Below, piece by piece: positions 34,998 to 44,502 of a stretch of 63,440 bases of DNA. The first letter of the stretch is position 1, and each line of letters opens with the position of its first letter. The stretch is taken from positions 1 through 63,440 of the forward strand of contig DATMAG010000051.1 of assembly GCA_035560235.1 (NCBI GenBank), read 5' to 3'. The position numbers and the translations under genes were made by a program. Under the pieces are notes generated by a model. That model had not been told where the DNA came from. It ran no database searches and saw only the letters and a program-made list of their open reading frames with translations. Origin of the DNA: DASRDU01 sp035560235 (GTDB taxonomy: Bacteria > Acidobacteriota > Blastocatellia > RBC074).

Positions 34998-35882
34998 GTG
35001 GATCTGTCACAACTGGAAATATTCCTGAGCATTGCGCAGGAAAAGAGCTTTTCACGGGCCGCCGAAAAGATGCTGCGCACGCAGCCGGCCATCAGCATTG
35101 CAATCAAGCGGCTGGAAGAGGAACTGGGCGAAACGCTCTTTGACCGCAGCAGCAAGTCAGGCACGCTGACCGAAGCCGGGCAGACGCTCTATTCGTATGC
35201 GCAGCGCATGATCAATCTGCGCGACGAAGCCGTGCGCGCCATCGGCGAGCTGAAGGGGATGTATCGCGGGCGTCTGAGCATCGGCGCGAATGAAAGCACG
35301 TCGCTTTACCTGCTGCCGCCGCTGCTGCTCAAGTACCGCGAACAGCACCCGCACATTCGGATTGAGGTGTACCGCAACGTCTCGGAGCGCATTCCGAGCG
35401 AGGTGCTGGAGCGCAATCTGGATTTCGGCTTTCTCTCCTACGACCCGCTGCATCCGCATCTGGAATCGTTCGAGGTCTACAAGGACGAACTGGTGCTGAC
35501 TGTCCCGCCGAAACATCCGCTGGCAAAGGCAAAGCAGGTCACGGTGCGCGACCTGGGCCGCGAAAGTTTCATCGCGCACAACGTCAAGACTCCGGCGCGT
35601 GACAAAATCTTCGAGCTGTTCGCGCAGAACCGCACGCCGCTGAACATTTCGATGGAACTGGCCACGCTGGAAACCATCAAGGAATTTGTCATGCGCGGCG
35701 CAGGCATCGCCATCCTGCCGCGCCTGTGTCTGCGCGAGGAATTGAAATCAGGTCGCCTCATCGAAGTCCCGGTCAAAGGCATGCGGATCGAAAAACCCCT
35801 GCGCGTCATCTGCCGCCGCGAAAGCCTGCTCTCAACCGCCGCCAAATCTTTTCTGGGAATGATCCGCAATCACAAACATTGA
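34998..35882 (+). CDS. LysR-type transcriptional regulator
   Basis: 294 residues from a GTG start with AGGAGG 9 nt upstream. The N-terminal winged helix-turn-helix reads LEIFLSIAQEKSFSRAAEKMLRTQPAISIAIKRLEEELG (about 5-43). The effector domain (about 90-290) includes RLSIGANESTSLYLLPPLL and VMRGAGIAILPRLCL. It is divergent from leuA, so by the usual LysR arrangement it may control leuA or the wider branched-chain cluster. The effector is unknown. Confidence 0.88.
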   Translation: MDLSQLEIFLSIAQEKSFSRAAEKMLRTQPAISIAIKRLEEELGETLFDRSSKSGTLTEAGQTLYSYAQRMINLRDEAVRAIGELKGMYRGRLSIGANESTSLYLLPPLLLKYREQHPHIRIEVYRNVSERIPSEVLERNLDFGFLSYDPLHPHLESFEVYKDELVLTVPPKHPLAKAKQVTVRDLGRESFIAHNVKTPARDKIFELFAQNRTPLNISMELATLETIKEFVMRGAGIAILPRLCLREELKSGRLIEVPVKGMRIEKPLRVICRRESLLSTAAKSFLGMIRNHKH

Positions 35883-35885
35883 GAC

Positions 35886-36022
35886 AGTGGTCAGTGGTCA
35901 GTAGCTGGAACAGTGAAAAGTGCGAGAGATTCCTTTCACTGTTCCAGCTACTGACCACTGACCACTAACCACTAACCACTAACCACTGACCACTGACCAC
36001 TGACCACTAACCACTAACCACT
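35886..36022. repeat. perfect 33-bp inverted repeat followed by ten heptamer repeats
   Basis: Arms 35886-35918 and 35934-35966 are perfect 33-bp reverse complements with a 15-nt loop. From 35953 to 36022 there are ten tandem heptamers (GACCACT or AACCACT) running out of the right arm into TTTTTT. It follows the lysR stop codon by 3 bp and could terminate it. The heptamers recall the short tandem repeats of cyanobacteria. No gene lies between 35883 and 36195. Confidence 0.8.
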
Positions 36023-36195
36023 TTTTTATTTACTGGCCCCGCCTGTTCTGCAATAATCGCCCGGTCATTTTGACCAGGCTGGGCATCAATACCCGCCCGG
36101 AGTTTGATTCCGCCCCTGCCCTGACGGCCCCTCTGAATCATTTCACCTTTCGCAACAACCCGGTTCTACAATTCTTCACGGTGAAGGAGTATCCG

Positions 36196-37035
36196 ATGTT
36201 CGGAACAGTTCGACCTCACGCGTCCGGGATCAGAATGTCAGCAGGGTTCGACCGAATCAGCGCCGGATTGCGGCGCAGTTGCGTGGTGTTATTGACCGGT
36301 GCGGCAGCGCTGCTGATGATGGCCTGCCCTGAAAAGAAACCCTCAGTCAGCTACAACGAAGCCGAGCGCGGGCTGCGGCTGGCCATCAACATCAACGAGG
36401 TGGCCTACAACAGCTGGAACAAAATCTATGAAAACATGGGCCAGTTGCATCGGACGGGCAAAATCAGCGAAGCGCGCTGGGCCGCGATCAATGCAATTGA
36501 CGGCGTGATTGTGCTGTCCGAAGCCGACCTGATCGAAGGCATCGAACGGTCAAAGAAGCTGCTCGCCATCTGGCGTCAGGCGACGGTCAAAGTCCTCAAT
36601 GCGGAAAGCCCTGATGAAGTCAACACGCTGCGCGAACGTGAAACCGAAGCGCGCCGCAACTTCGACAATTCGATTGATTTTCTCAATCTTCGTTCGATGA
36701 AGCTGCGCGATTCTTATCTTGAAGCGCTCAACATCTCCACCGCCGTTGCGCACGACGGAAACGCGCTGCCCGCAGATTCAATGACTGCCATCAGAAGCGT
36801 CATCAAAATGGTGGATGAGGAGATTGAGAAGATCAGAAAGGGCGAGAAGAGCGAACGTCTGGCCGGGCAGACGCCTTCATCGCTGCCTGTTACCTCCAGT
36901 CAGCAGGCGCAGAAGACTACGAAAAAACCAGTCCTCGCTGGCACTCCCGCGCCCACTCCATCACCCACTCCGGCCAGCAGCCGGGCCAGAACAGTGAAAA
37001 CGGAAGAGAAGAGCTGGGCGGTTCAGCGGCCCTGA
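36196..37035 (+). CDS. lipoprotein of unknown function
   Basis: 279 residues from the ATG at 36196 with GAAGGAG upstream. The frame is open back to 36070, but that part has no ribosome site. A long signal sequence ends in the lipobox LLMMAC at about residue 47, so the mature protein is lipid-anchored. A mostly helical domain (about 55-220) and a Pro/Thr/Ser-rich C-terminal tail (PAPTPSPTPASS) follow. The family is not recognised. It converges on bshC. Confidence 0.65.
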   Translation: MFGTVRPHASGIRMSAGFDRISAGLRRSCVVLLTGAAALLMMACPEKKPSVSYNEAERGLRLAININEVAYNSWNKIYENMGQLHRTGKISEARWAAINAIDGVIVLSEADLIEGIERSKKLLAIWRQATVKVLNAESPDEVNTLRERETEARRNFDNSIDFLNLRSMKLRDSYLEALNISTAVAHDGNALPADSMTAIRSVIKMVDEEIEKIRKGEKSERLAGQTPSSLPVTSSQQAQKTTKKPVLAGTPAPTPSPTPASSRARTVKTEEKSWAVQRP

Positions 37036-37053
37036 CTCAGCGGGACAGCAGGC

Positions 37054-38685
37054 TTACAGATAAATCAGCCGGTGATCGGGTGAATCCGGTTCGATCTCTG
37101 CGAGCAGCCGGTCAATCAGCCCGTAGCCATATCGCGCCAGAAAATAAGTGAAGTTGATTTCGCGCTCCTGCAATCCCTTGTTCGGATAAAGAATGGCGAA
37201 AGCACGTTCGATCTGGTGGCGAGTGGTTTCATCGCGCTGCGCCTGATTGTTGACGAAGCGCAGACGCAGCCGGTTGATACTGGAAAGAATGTTTTCCTTC
37301 CCTCCCTTAAGCGCATCGGCGAGCGGCGGGTCGGCTTTGGCGAGCGAGGCGCGCAGTTTTTCAAGCTGCTGCTCGAAGAGTCTTTCCGTTTCATCAAAGA
37401 CCGCTGCGGTTTCGCGGTCGAGGCTCTGCTCGACAACCTTGATCATTACCTCCTGCTGTCCGGCAAACAGATCGGTAAATTCAAGCCCGTGTTTGCTGAG
37501 CGTTTTCGCCTGCCGCTTTTCAATCAGCGTCACGCTCGCGCGCGGCAGCACGACCGGTTCGACGCGACCGAGCAGCGCGTAATTCGGAATCAGTTGCGCG
37601 AAGTAAGCAATCTCTGCCGGGCCGCCGACATAAGCGAGCGTCGGCAGCAGGTAATCCTGCACGACCGGGCGCAGCGTCACGTTCGGGCTGAAACAGGCCG
37701 GACAGCGATTGACGGTTTCGAGCAGTTCGTGCGGCTTGAAACTTTTGGCCGTGCCTTTCAGATAAAACAGCCCGTCATCGCGCCGCACCATCGCTGTGCG
37801 GCGGCCTTCGTCCATCATAAAGAGCGGCACCGATTCGTGGCTGGTGTAAACCTGCGCGTGATAGCCCGCGCTTTCAAGCCCGGCGCTGCGCTCAACCAGG
37901 TTGTCGGCAAACTGCGGCGCGCGCTCAAGCGCCCGTGAATAAAGCTCGCGCGCCACCTGCTTCAAACGATCATCGAGCGGATTGATCAGCACCACGCCGA
38001 ACTGACCAAGCAGCCGCATCATCAGACGGCCAAATGCTTCGGCAAAATTGACGCCAGGCTGATATGAGGCGCGCAGGTCTTCAGCCAGGCGCGGAATGAA
38101 TTCAGATTCGGGCAGCGCGGCGAGCAGTTCATTGATGTCTTCATTGATCTCATCGCACAGCACGACATGACCGACCGGCTTGCCTTCCTTCGGCGGGCAG
38201 GCGGTGTAAGTAATCGTGATCAGACTGCCTTCACGATTGACGAGTCGCGTGTGATTGACCTCTTCAAAGTCGTGATCTTCAGCCGCAATCCAGAACATCG
38301 GCACGGCATTGACGCCCTGCTCGCGCAAACGCGCTGAGAGTTTGATGACCGTCAGCGCCTTGAGAATTGTGTAAAGCGGCCCCGTAAACAATCCGGCCTG
38401 CTGCCCGGTGATGATGACGACTGAATCAGGCTGTCGCAGCCGCGCAATGTTTTCAAAGGTCGCGCTGCCCGCGCCTGCCGCTTCGTTCTGTTCAAGCAGC
38501 ACATCGGCCACCGCATCGCGGGCAAAGCTTTGCGCGATGACGCGCGGCACACGCGCCGCAAGCGCATTGCCCTGCCGCCCTTCGTGGCCGTAATAACCGG
38601 CCACGCGGTCGAAGTCGTAGAGAAAATCGCGGAAGAGCTTCGATGTTTTCGGAATTTCGCTGAAGCGGATCGCGTTGTTCGTCAT
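37054..38685 (-). CDS. bshC: putative cysteine ligase BshC (bacillithiol synthesis)
   Basis: 543 residues, typical length. The enzyme is thought to add cysteine to glucosaminyl-malate as the last step of bacillithiol synthesis in the cytoplasm. Signatures are VVIITGQQAGLFTGPLYTILKA (about 90-111), VPMFWIAAEDHDFEEVNH (about 126-143) and the late coiled coil followed by LRLRFVNNQAQRD. bshA and bshB are not here. It lies 16 bp downstream of a DapA-family gene on the same strand. Confidence 0.93.
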   Translation of the reverse strand: MTNNAIRFSEIPKTSKLFRDFLYDFDRVAGYYGHEGRQGNALAARVPRVIAQSFARDAVADVLLEQNEAAGAGSATFENIARLRQPDSVVIITGQQAGLFTGPLYTILKALTVIKLSARLREQGVNAVPMFWIAAEDHDFEEVNHTRLVNREGSLITITYTACPPKEGKPVGHVVLCDEINEDINELLAALPESEFIPRLAEDLRASYQPGVNFAEAFGRLMMRLLGQFGVVLINPLDDRLKQVARELYSRALERAPQFADNLVERSAGLESAGYHAQVYTSHESVPLFMMDEGRRTAMVRRDDGLFYLKGTAKSFKPHELLETVNRCPACFSPNVTLRPVVQDYLLPTLAYVGGPAEIAYFAQLIPNYALLGRVEPVVLPRASVTLIEKRQAKTLSKHGLEFTDLFAGQQEVMIKVVEQSLDRETAAVFDETERLFEQQLEKLRASLAKADPPLADALKGGKENILSSINRLRLRFVNNQAQRDETTRHQIERAFAILYPNKGLQEREINFTYFLARYGYGLIDRLLAEIEPDSPDHRLIYL

Positions 38686-38701
38686 TCAGAAATCTCCGGG
38701 G

Positions 38702-39640
38702 TTACTCAATCTCTGTTTTCTCGATCCAGACCTTGCCGCCTTCGACCGGGCTGAAAAATTCGCTGTCTTCAATCGCCCTGCGGATCTGTTCGCGCTCTTC
38801 ATCGGTCGGCACAGGCAGCGGTGAGCGCGGCAGAAAGCCGTACAACCCGACCAGATCCAGTGCGGCTTTCAAATGTCCGATGCCCGGTACAGTTGCTGTA
38901 CGAGACAGCGCGGCCAGGCGTTCCTGCAATTTGTCAGACCGCGCTTCATCATTCCACCGGCACGCCTTTTCAAGTTCGGTGCAGGCGTGCGGGGCCATCG
39001 AAGCGACGGCCAGAATCGCGCCCGTGGCCCCGGCAGCGAGCGCCTGTTTCAAAATCACCGGCGAACCAGCCATCACACTGAAATCCGTGCCACCAACTTC
39101 ACGAAACAGATCGTTGAGCGATTGCAGATCGCCGGAACTTTCCTTGAGGCCGATGATGTTCGGATGCTGCGCGAGGTGCGCCACCGTTTCCGGCATCAGA
39201 TAGACGCCCGCGAACTGCGGAATCAGATAGACGAGAATCGGAATCGGTGAAGCGTCAGCGATGCGCTGATAATGCAGCGCGAGTTGTTCCTCGGTCAGAA
39301 TCTTTTTGTAATAGAACGGCGTCACCACGAGCGCGGCATCAGCGCCGAACTCAGCCGCGCGCTTTGTCATCTCGATGGTCTGCCGCGTGGACAGTTCGCC
39401 CGTGCCGACGAGCAGCAGCTTTTCGGGCGGCATTGTTTCCTTCACGGTTTCCATCACCTTCAGCTTTTCATCCTGTGACAGATGCGGAAACTCGCCCGTC
39501 GAACCGAGAATCAGAATGCCGTGCAGGTCGGTCTGATTCCAGTATCGCAGATTGCTGGTCAGTTTTTCGTAAGCCACCTCACCATCGTAGCCGAAAGGAG
39601 TTGGCACAGCAGCGATCACGCCTTTGAGGTTGAGAGACAT
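38702..39640 (-). CDS. dihydrodipicolinate synthase/HOGA family aldolase
   Basis: 312 residues. The DapA-type barrel is visible: AAVPTPFGYDG, GILILGSTGEFPHLS (pyruvate-binding GSTGE) and the Schiff-base Lys K166 in IIGLKESSGD. The catalytic Tyr region reads LVYLIPQ (Y138) where DapA has YNVP. This change, together with the RSPLPVPTDEE tail, makes 4-hydroxy-2-oxoglutarate aldolase or another sugar-acid or oxo-acid lyase at least as likely as lysine biosynthesis. It probably shares a transcript with bshC. Confidence 0.85.
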   Translation of the reverse strand: MSLNLKGVIAAVPTPFGYDGEVAYEKLTSNLRYWNQTDLHGILILGSTGEFPHLSQDEKLKVMETVKETMPPEKLLLVGTGELSTRQTIEMTKRAAEFGADAALVVTPFYYKKILTEEQLALHYQRIADASPIPILVYLIPQFAGVYLMPETVAHLAQHPNIIGLKESSGDLQSLNDLFREVGGTDFSVMAGSPVILKQALAAGATGAILAVASMAPHACTELEKACRWNDEARSDKLQERLAALSRTATVPGIGHLKAALDLVGLYGFLPRSPLPVPTDEEREQIRRAIEDSEFFSPVEGGKVWIEKTEIE

Positions 39641-39839
39641 ATGCAGAGAGTGTCAGCGGTCAGTTGTCAGTTACCGTTTATGAGTTCGGGTTGATGTGGA
39701 TTGAGCGGGCATTATAGCGACGGGTCACAGCGCGGGCAAACGCGCGTTCAGGGTGACGTGCCGAGTCAGCAGCTTTATGTTACGATGCCCGCGAAGTACA
39801 GCATCATCCCCGCGCATTATTCCGTGATTCTGAATAAAT

Positions 39840-40592
39840 ATGGAGTTACCGATTTTTGCCAGCAACCTGCGTTCATCGGCTTCGTGGAAGGAACTGCTCG
39901 ACCAGGCGCACGAGCAGTGGCAGGCGGCCATTGCGTCGCCGGACAACCGCGAACAACTCGAACCCCGCGTCAGAATGCTGCAACTGCTGCACACGCTGAT
40001 GCGCGCCGGGAAGTCAGTTGATGAACGCGCCGCCGCGCTGCTCGTGCTGCAACCACCCGACCCGCTCAATCAAAGCGAACCGGCCCGCTTTCTGCGCGCA
40101 GCGCAGCTTGTTTCCAATGCCGCCGCCGCGCCTGAAGCGAAACTGACGCCTGCGCTGCTCGCTGACATTTACCGCACACTGACGGGCGCGGCTCCTGAAG
40201 CTGAAGTGCTGCGCACCACTGAAACGCTCGCGCTCAATCCCGCGCACAGCCCGGCGCCGGCGGCACTGCTGCCTAAACTGATTGACAACGCGCTCGACTG
40301 GTTTACGACCGACAGCTTCAGGGAACTGCATCCTGGCGAACGGGCCACGCTGGTCTACCTGCGTCTGCTCGACCTGCAACCGTTCCCGTCGCATCACGAA
40401 ACCATCGCGCTGATGGCCGCGAGTTTTTTCACCGAGCAGGTCACATTGCCGCCGCTGATCATCCTTGCCGATGACCTCAGCGCGGCGCGTTATCCCGCAG
40501 TCATCGAATCAGCCTTTCGGATGCTCACGCAGCCGCTGGTTGAATTTATGGCTGAAAACCTGACTCGCACAATTCAGACTGTCCTGCAATGA
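39840..40592 (+). CDS. Fic-like protein with degenerate catalytic motif
   Basis: 250 residues, nearly all helical. The segment ERATLVYLRLLDLQPFPSHHETIALMAASFF (about 172-202) aligns by eye with the Fic core AxxHxxFxxIHPFxDGNGRTxR. Here HPF has become QPF and DGNGR is replaced by SHHET, so AMP-transfer chemistry is probably lost. The preceding TPALLADIYRTLTG fits the Fic helical bundle. It is the first gene of a five-gene operon and overlaps the acetyltransferase gene by 4 bp. Fic homology is tentative. Confidence 0.5.
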   Translation: MELPIFASNLRSSASWKELLDQAHEQWQAAIASPDNREQLEPRVRMLQLLHTLMRAGKSVDERAAALLVLQPPDPLNQSEPARFLRAAQLVSNAAAAPEAKLTPALLADIYRTLTGAAPEAEVLRTTETLALNPAHSPAPAALLPKLIDNALDWFTTDSFRELHPGERATLVYLRLLDLQPFPSHHETIALMAASFFTEQVTLPPLIILADDLSAARYPAVIESAFRMLTQPLVEFMAENLTRTIQTVLQ

Positions 40593-41074
40593 TCGAAGGA
40601 TTTGAAATCAGAAATGCTGTCCCTGCAGACGTGCCGGTGATTCTCAGCTTCATCCGCAAGCTGGCCGACTATGAACGTCTGTCGCACGAAGTCACCGCCA
40701 CCGAAGAAGGCCTGCGCGCCACGCTCTTTGGCGAACGCCGTTATGCCGAAGTCATCATCGGCTATGAACACGGTCAGCCGGTCGGGTTCGCGCTCTTCTT
40801 TCACAACTATTCAACTTTCCTCGGCAGGCCGGGCATCTATCTTGAAGACCTGTTCGTTGATGTCGAACATCGCGGCAAAGGTTACGGCAGGGCTCTGCTC
40901 GCGCATCTGGCCAGGCTGACCAGGGAGCGCAACTGCGGCAGGCTGGAATGGTCGGTGCTTGACTGGAACAAGCCTTCGATCAGATTTTATAAAGGCCTGG
41001 GCGCAGTGCCGATGGATGAATGGACGATTTATCGCGTGACCGGTGAGGCGCTCGACAAACTGGCCGGTCTGTAA
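40589..41074 (+). CDS. GNAT acetyltransferase, spermidine/spermine acetyltransferase-like
   Basis: 161 residues. The GNAT fold is complete: IYLEDLFVDVEHRGKGYGRALLAHLARL (motif A with the R/Q-x-x-G-x-G/A CoA loop, about 88-115), then RLEWSVLDWNKPSIRFYKGLGA (motif B, about 122-143). The wording LEDLFV and WNxPSIxFYKxxGA is typical of the SSAT group that acetylates di- and polyamines or thialysine. It lies between the Fic-like and decarboxylase genes, suggesting an amine substrate. Confidence 0.85.
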   Translation: MIEGFEIRNAVPADVPVILSFIRKLADYERLSHEVTATEEGLRATLFGERRYAEVIIGYEHGQPVGFALFFHNYSTFLGRPGIYLEDLFVDVEHRGKGYGRALLAHLARLTRERNCGRLEWSVLDWNKPSIRFYKGLGAVPMDEWTIYRVTGEALDKLAGL

Positions 41075-41095
41075 TTTCACACCGCAAAACATTCG

Positions 41096-42483
<1,388 letters not shown>

Positions 42484-42487
<4 letters not shown>

Positions 42488-42618
42488 AGACTGAACAGCC
42501 GAATCATCAGAATGAGCCTGAAGAATTCCAGCACTGGAACCGCGTCTACGCTGCGGTTCTCATCACTACTGCCGCAGTGATTACGGCGCTGTGGCTTTTC
42601 TCCAGAGCCTTCCAGTAA
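42484..42618 (+). CDS. 44-residue membrane peptide, probable SSS symporter companion
   Basis: ATG at 42484 overlaps the decarboxylase stop (ATGA), and TAA at 42616-42618 is 19 bp before the symporter ATG. The peptide has an acidic, polar N-terminus (about 1-18) and one transmembrane helix (about 21-40, YAAVLITTAAVITALWLF). Small accessory proteins encoded directly before SSS-family symporters are known, and this has their size and layout. Function is inferred from position. Confidence 0.7.
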
Positions 42619-42637
42619 TCCCGACGACCGAACTGAA

Positions 42638-44332
42638 ATGAAATTACCTGACTGGATAGTTGTCGCCGCTTACCTGATCTACATCGTTTACGACGGATTG
42701 CGCCTGACCAGAAAGAGCCATGAAGTCGAAGGCTACTTTCTGGCCAATCGCAGCCTGCCCTGGTGGGCTGTCGGGTTGTCGGTCATGGCCACGCAGCTTT
42801 CGGCCATTACACTGGTCGGCACGACTGGACAGGCCTATGCCGACGGGATGAGATTCATTCAGTTTTATTTCGGGCTGCCGCTGGCGATGATCGTGCTGTG
42901 CGTGACGGTCGTGCCGTTCTTTTATCGCGCGAAGGTTTACACGGCTTATGAATATCTCGAACGCCGCTTTGATGCAAAAACACGCGCGCTGGCCAGTTTG
43001 TGTTTTCTCTTTCAGCGCGCCTTGTCGTGCGGCGTCATCATCGCCGCGCCTTCGGTGATTCTGTCCATCGTGCTGGGCTGGAACGAAGTCACCACGATTC
43101 TGGTGATGGGTCTTTCGACCACGCTCTACACGATGTTCGGCGGCGTGCAGGCAGTGACGTGGACGGACGTGAAGCAGATGGTCGTGATCTTTACCGGCAT
43201 GTTCGTCTGCCTGTTCATTATCATCGGCCAGTTTCCCGCAGGCGTGTCAGTCACTGAAGCATTGCGCGTGGCAGGCGCGGCGGGACGCCTGAAAACGGTG
43301 GATCCGAGTTTCAATCTGAACGAAACCTACACGCTCTGGTCAGGGCTGATCGGCGGAATGTTTCTGGCCCTCTCATATTTCGGCTGCGATCAGAGCCAGG
43401 TGCAGCGCTTTCTGACTTCGCGCTCAGTCAGCGAAGGCCGCACGTCGCTGCTGATGAGCGCATTCGTCAAAATCCCGATGCAGTTTGTCATTCTGTTTAT
43501 CGGCGTGATGGTCTTTGTCTTTTACCAGTTTCAGAAACCGCCGATGATCTTCAATCAGGTCGAAGCCGCGCGGGTGGCGCAAAGCCCTTACAGCAACGAA
43601 TACGAAGTGCTGAAGGCCGAATACGACCTGGCCTTCACCGCCCGCGAAAAAGCCGCAACGGAACTGGCCGGAGCCAGCCCTGACAGCAATGCGGCAATCA
43701 TGCTGCGAGAGAATTACATTGCCGCGAACAATGCGCTGAATGACGTGCGCAAACGCGCCATTGATCTGGTCAAGCAGGCGACAGGCAGCGCAAATTTCAC
43801 CGATGTCAACTACGTCTTTCCGACCTTCGTCACAAAATACATGCCCGCCGGTGTGGTCGGCCTGATCATCGCCGCCATCTTCGCCGCCGCCATGTCATCA
43901 ATCGCCGCCGAACTGAGCGCGCTGTCAACGGCCACAGTGATTGATTTTTACCGTCGCCATCTCAAACCCGAAGCCTCTGACCGCGAATATCTGATGGTGG
44001 CCAAACTGGCGACCGGCTTCTGGGGCATCTTCGCCTGCGTGGTAGCTGTTTACGCCTCAGGACTCGGTTCGCTGATCGAAGTCGTCAACAAATTCGGTTC
44101 ATATTTTTACGGCTCGCTGCTCGGCGTCTTTGTGCTGGCAATTGGCACTCGCCGCGCGACGGGCCGCGGAGCCTTCTGGGGCCTGCTGGCCGGCCTGGCC
44201 TCAGTCTGGCTGGTCAGCCTGCGTTATCCGAAAGTCAGCTTTCTCTGGTACAACCTGCTCGGCTGCGTGGCCGTGGTGGTAGTGGGAATGCTGCTGAGCC
44301 TGACCGACAAACCGCGGACGGCAACAACCTGA
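42638..44332 (+). CDS. sodium:solute symporter (SSS) family transporter
   Basis: 564 residues with about 13 hydrophobic helices. The N-terminal GYFLANRSLPWWAVGLSVMATQLSAITLVGTTG and the A+S-rich FAAAMSSIAAELSALSTAT (Na+-site region, about 420) are diagnostic. A hydrophilic, helical insertion of about 90 residues (about 305-395, rich in A/E/K) lies between two helices and faces one side of the membrane. It would import a Na+-coupled solute; context suggests an amino acid or amine. Last gene of the operon. Confidence 0.9.
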   Translation: MKLPDWIVVAAYLIYIVYDGLRLTRKSHEVEGYFLANRSLPWWAVGLSVMATQLSAITLVGTTGQAYADGMRFIQFYFGLPLAMIVLCVTVVPFFYRAKVYTAYEYLERRFDAKTRALASLCFLFQRALSCGVIIAAPSVILSIVLGWNEVTTILVMGLSTTLYTMFGGVQAVTWTDVKQMVVIFTGMFVCLFIIIGQFPAGVSVTEALRVAGAAGRLKTVDPSFNLNETYTLWSGLIGGMFLALSYFGCDQSQVQRFLTSRSVSEGRTSLLMSAFVKIPMQFVILFIGVMVFVFYQFQKPPMIFNQVEAARVAQSPYSNEYEVLKAEYDLAFTAREKAATELAGASPDSNAAIMLRENYIAANNALNDVRKRAIDLVKQATGSANFTDVNYVFPTFVTKYMPAGVVGLIIAAIFAAAMSSIAAELSALSTATVIDFYRRHLKPEASDREYLMVAKLATGFWGIFACVVAVYASGLGSLIEVVNKFGSYFYGSLLGVFVLAIGTRRATGRGAFWGLLAGLASVWLVSLRYPKVSFLWYNLLGCVAVVVVGMLLSLTDKPRTATT

Positions 44333-44410
44333 TCATCCCCCCTGACAAATCCGCACGGCTGAATGCAACAAAGCGCGGACAATGAATTCAGCCCCGGAAG
44401 GTTGAAGGCA

Positions 44411-44502
44411 TAAGCATCTCCACCCTGTTTCGATCAAGACAGCTCAGGATCAGCATCAAAGCCTTGAATAAAACTGCAATTCCACACTGCTTCGATCGAG
44501 GC
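44411..44502 (-). repeat. decayed trailer-end CRISPR repeats
   Basis: Two partial copies of the repeat: 44411-44440 matches 21 of 30 positions, with its first quarter lost, and 44473-44502 matches 25 of 30. Spacer-like gaps of 32 and 37 bp separate them from each other and from the first intact repeat. Decay at this end marks it as the oldest, leader-distal end. Confidence 0.85.

Noticed and set aside
38702..39640. Calling the aldolase DapA of lysine synthesis
   Set aside because: The YNVP motif is replaced by YLIP and no lysine gene is nearby, so only the family is named.
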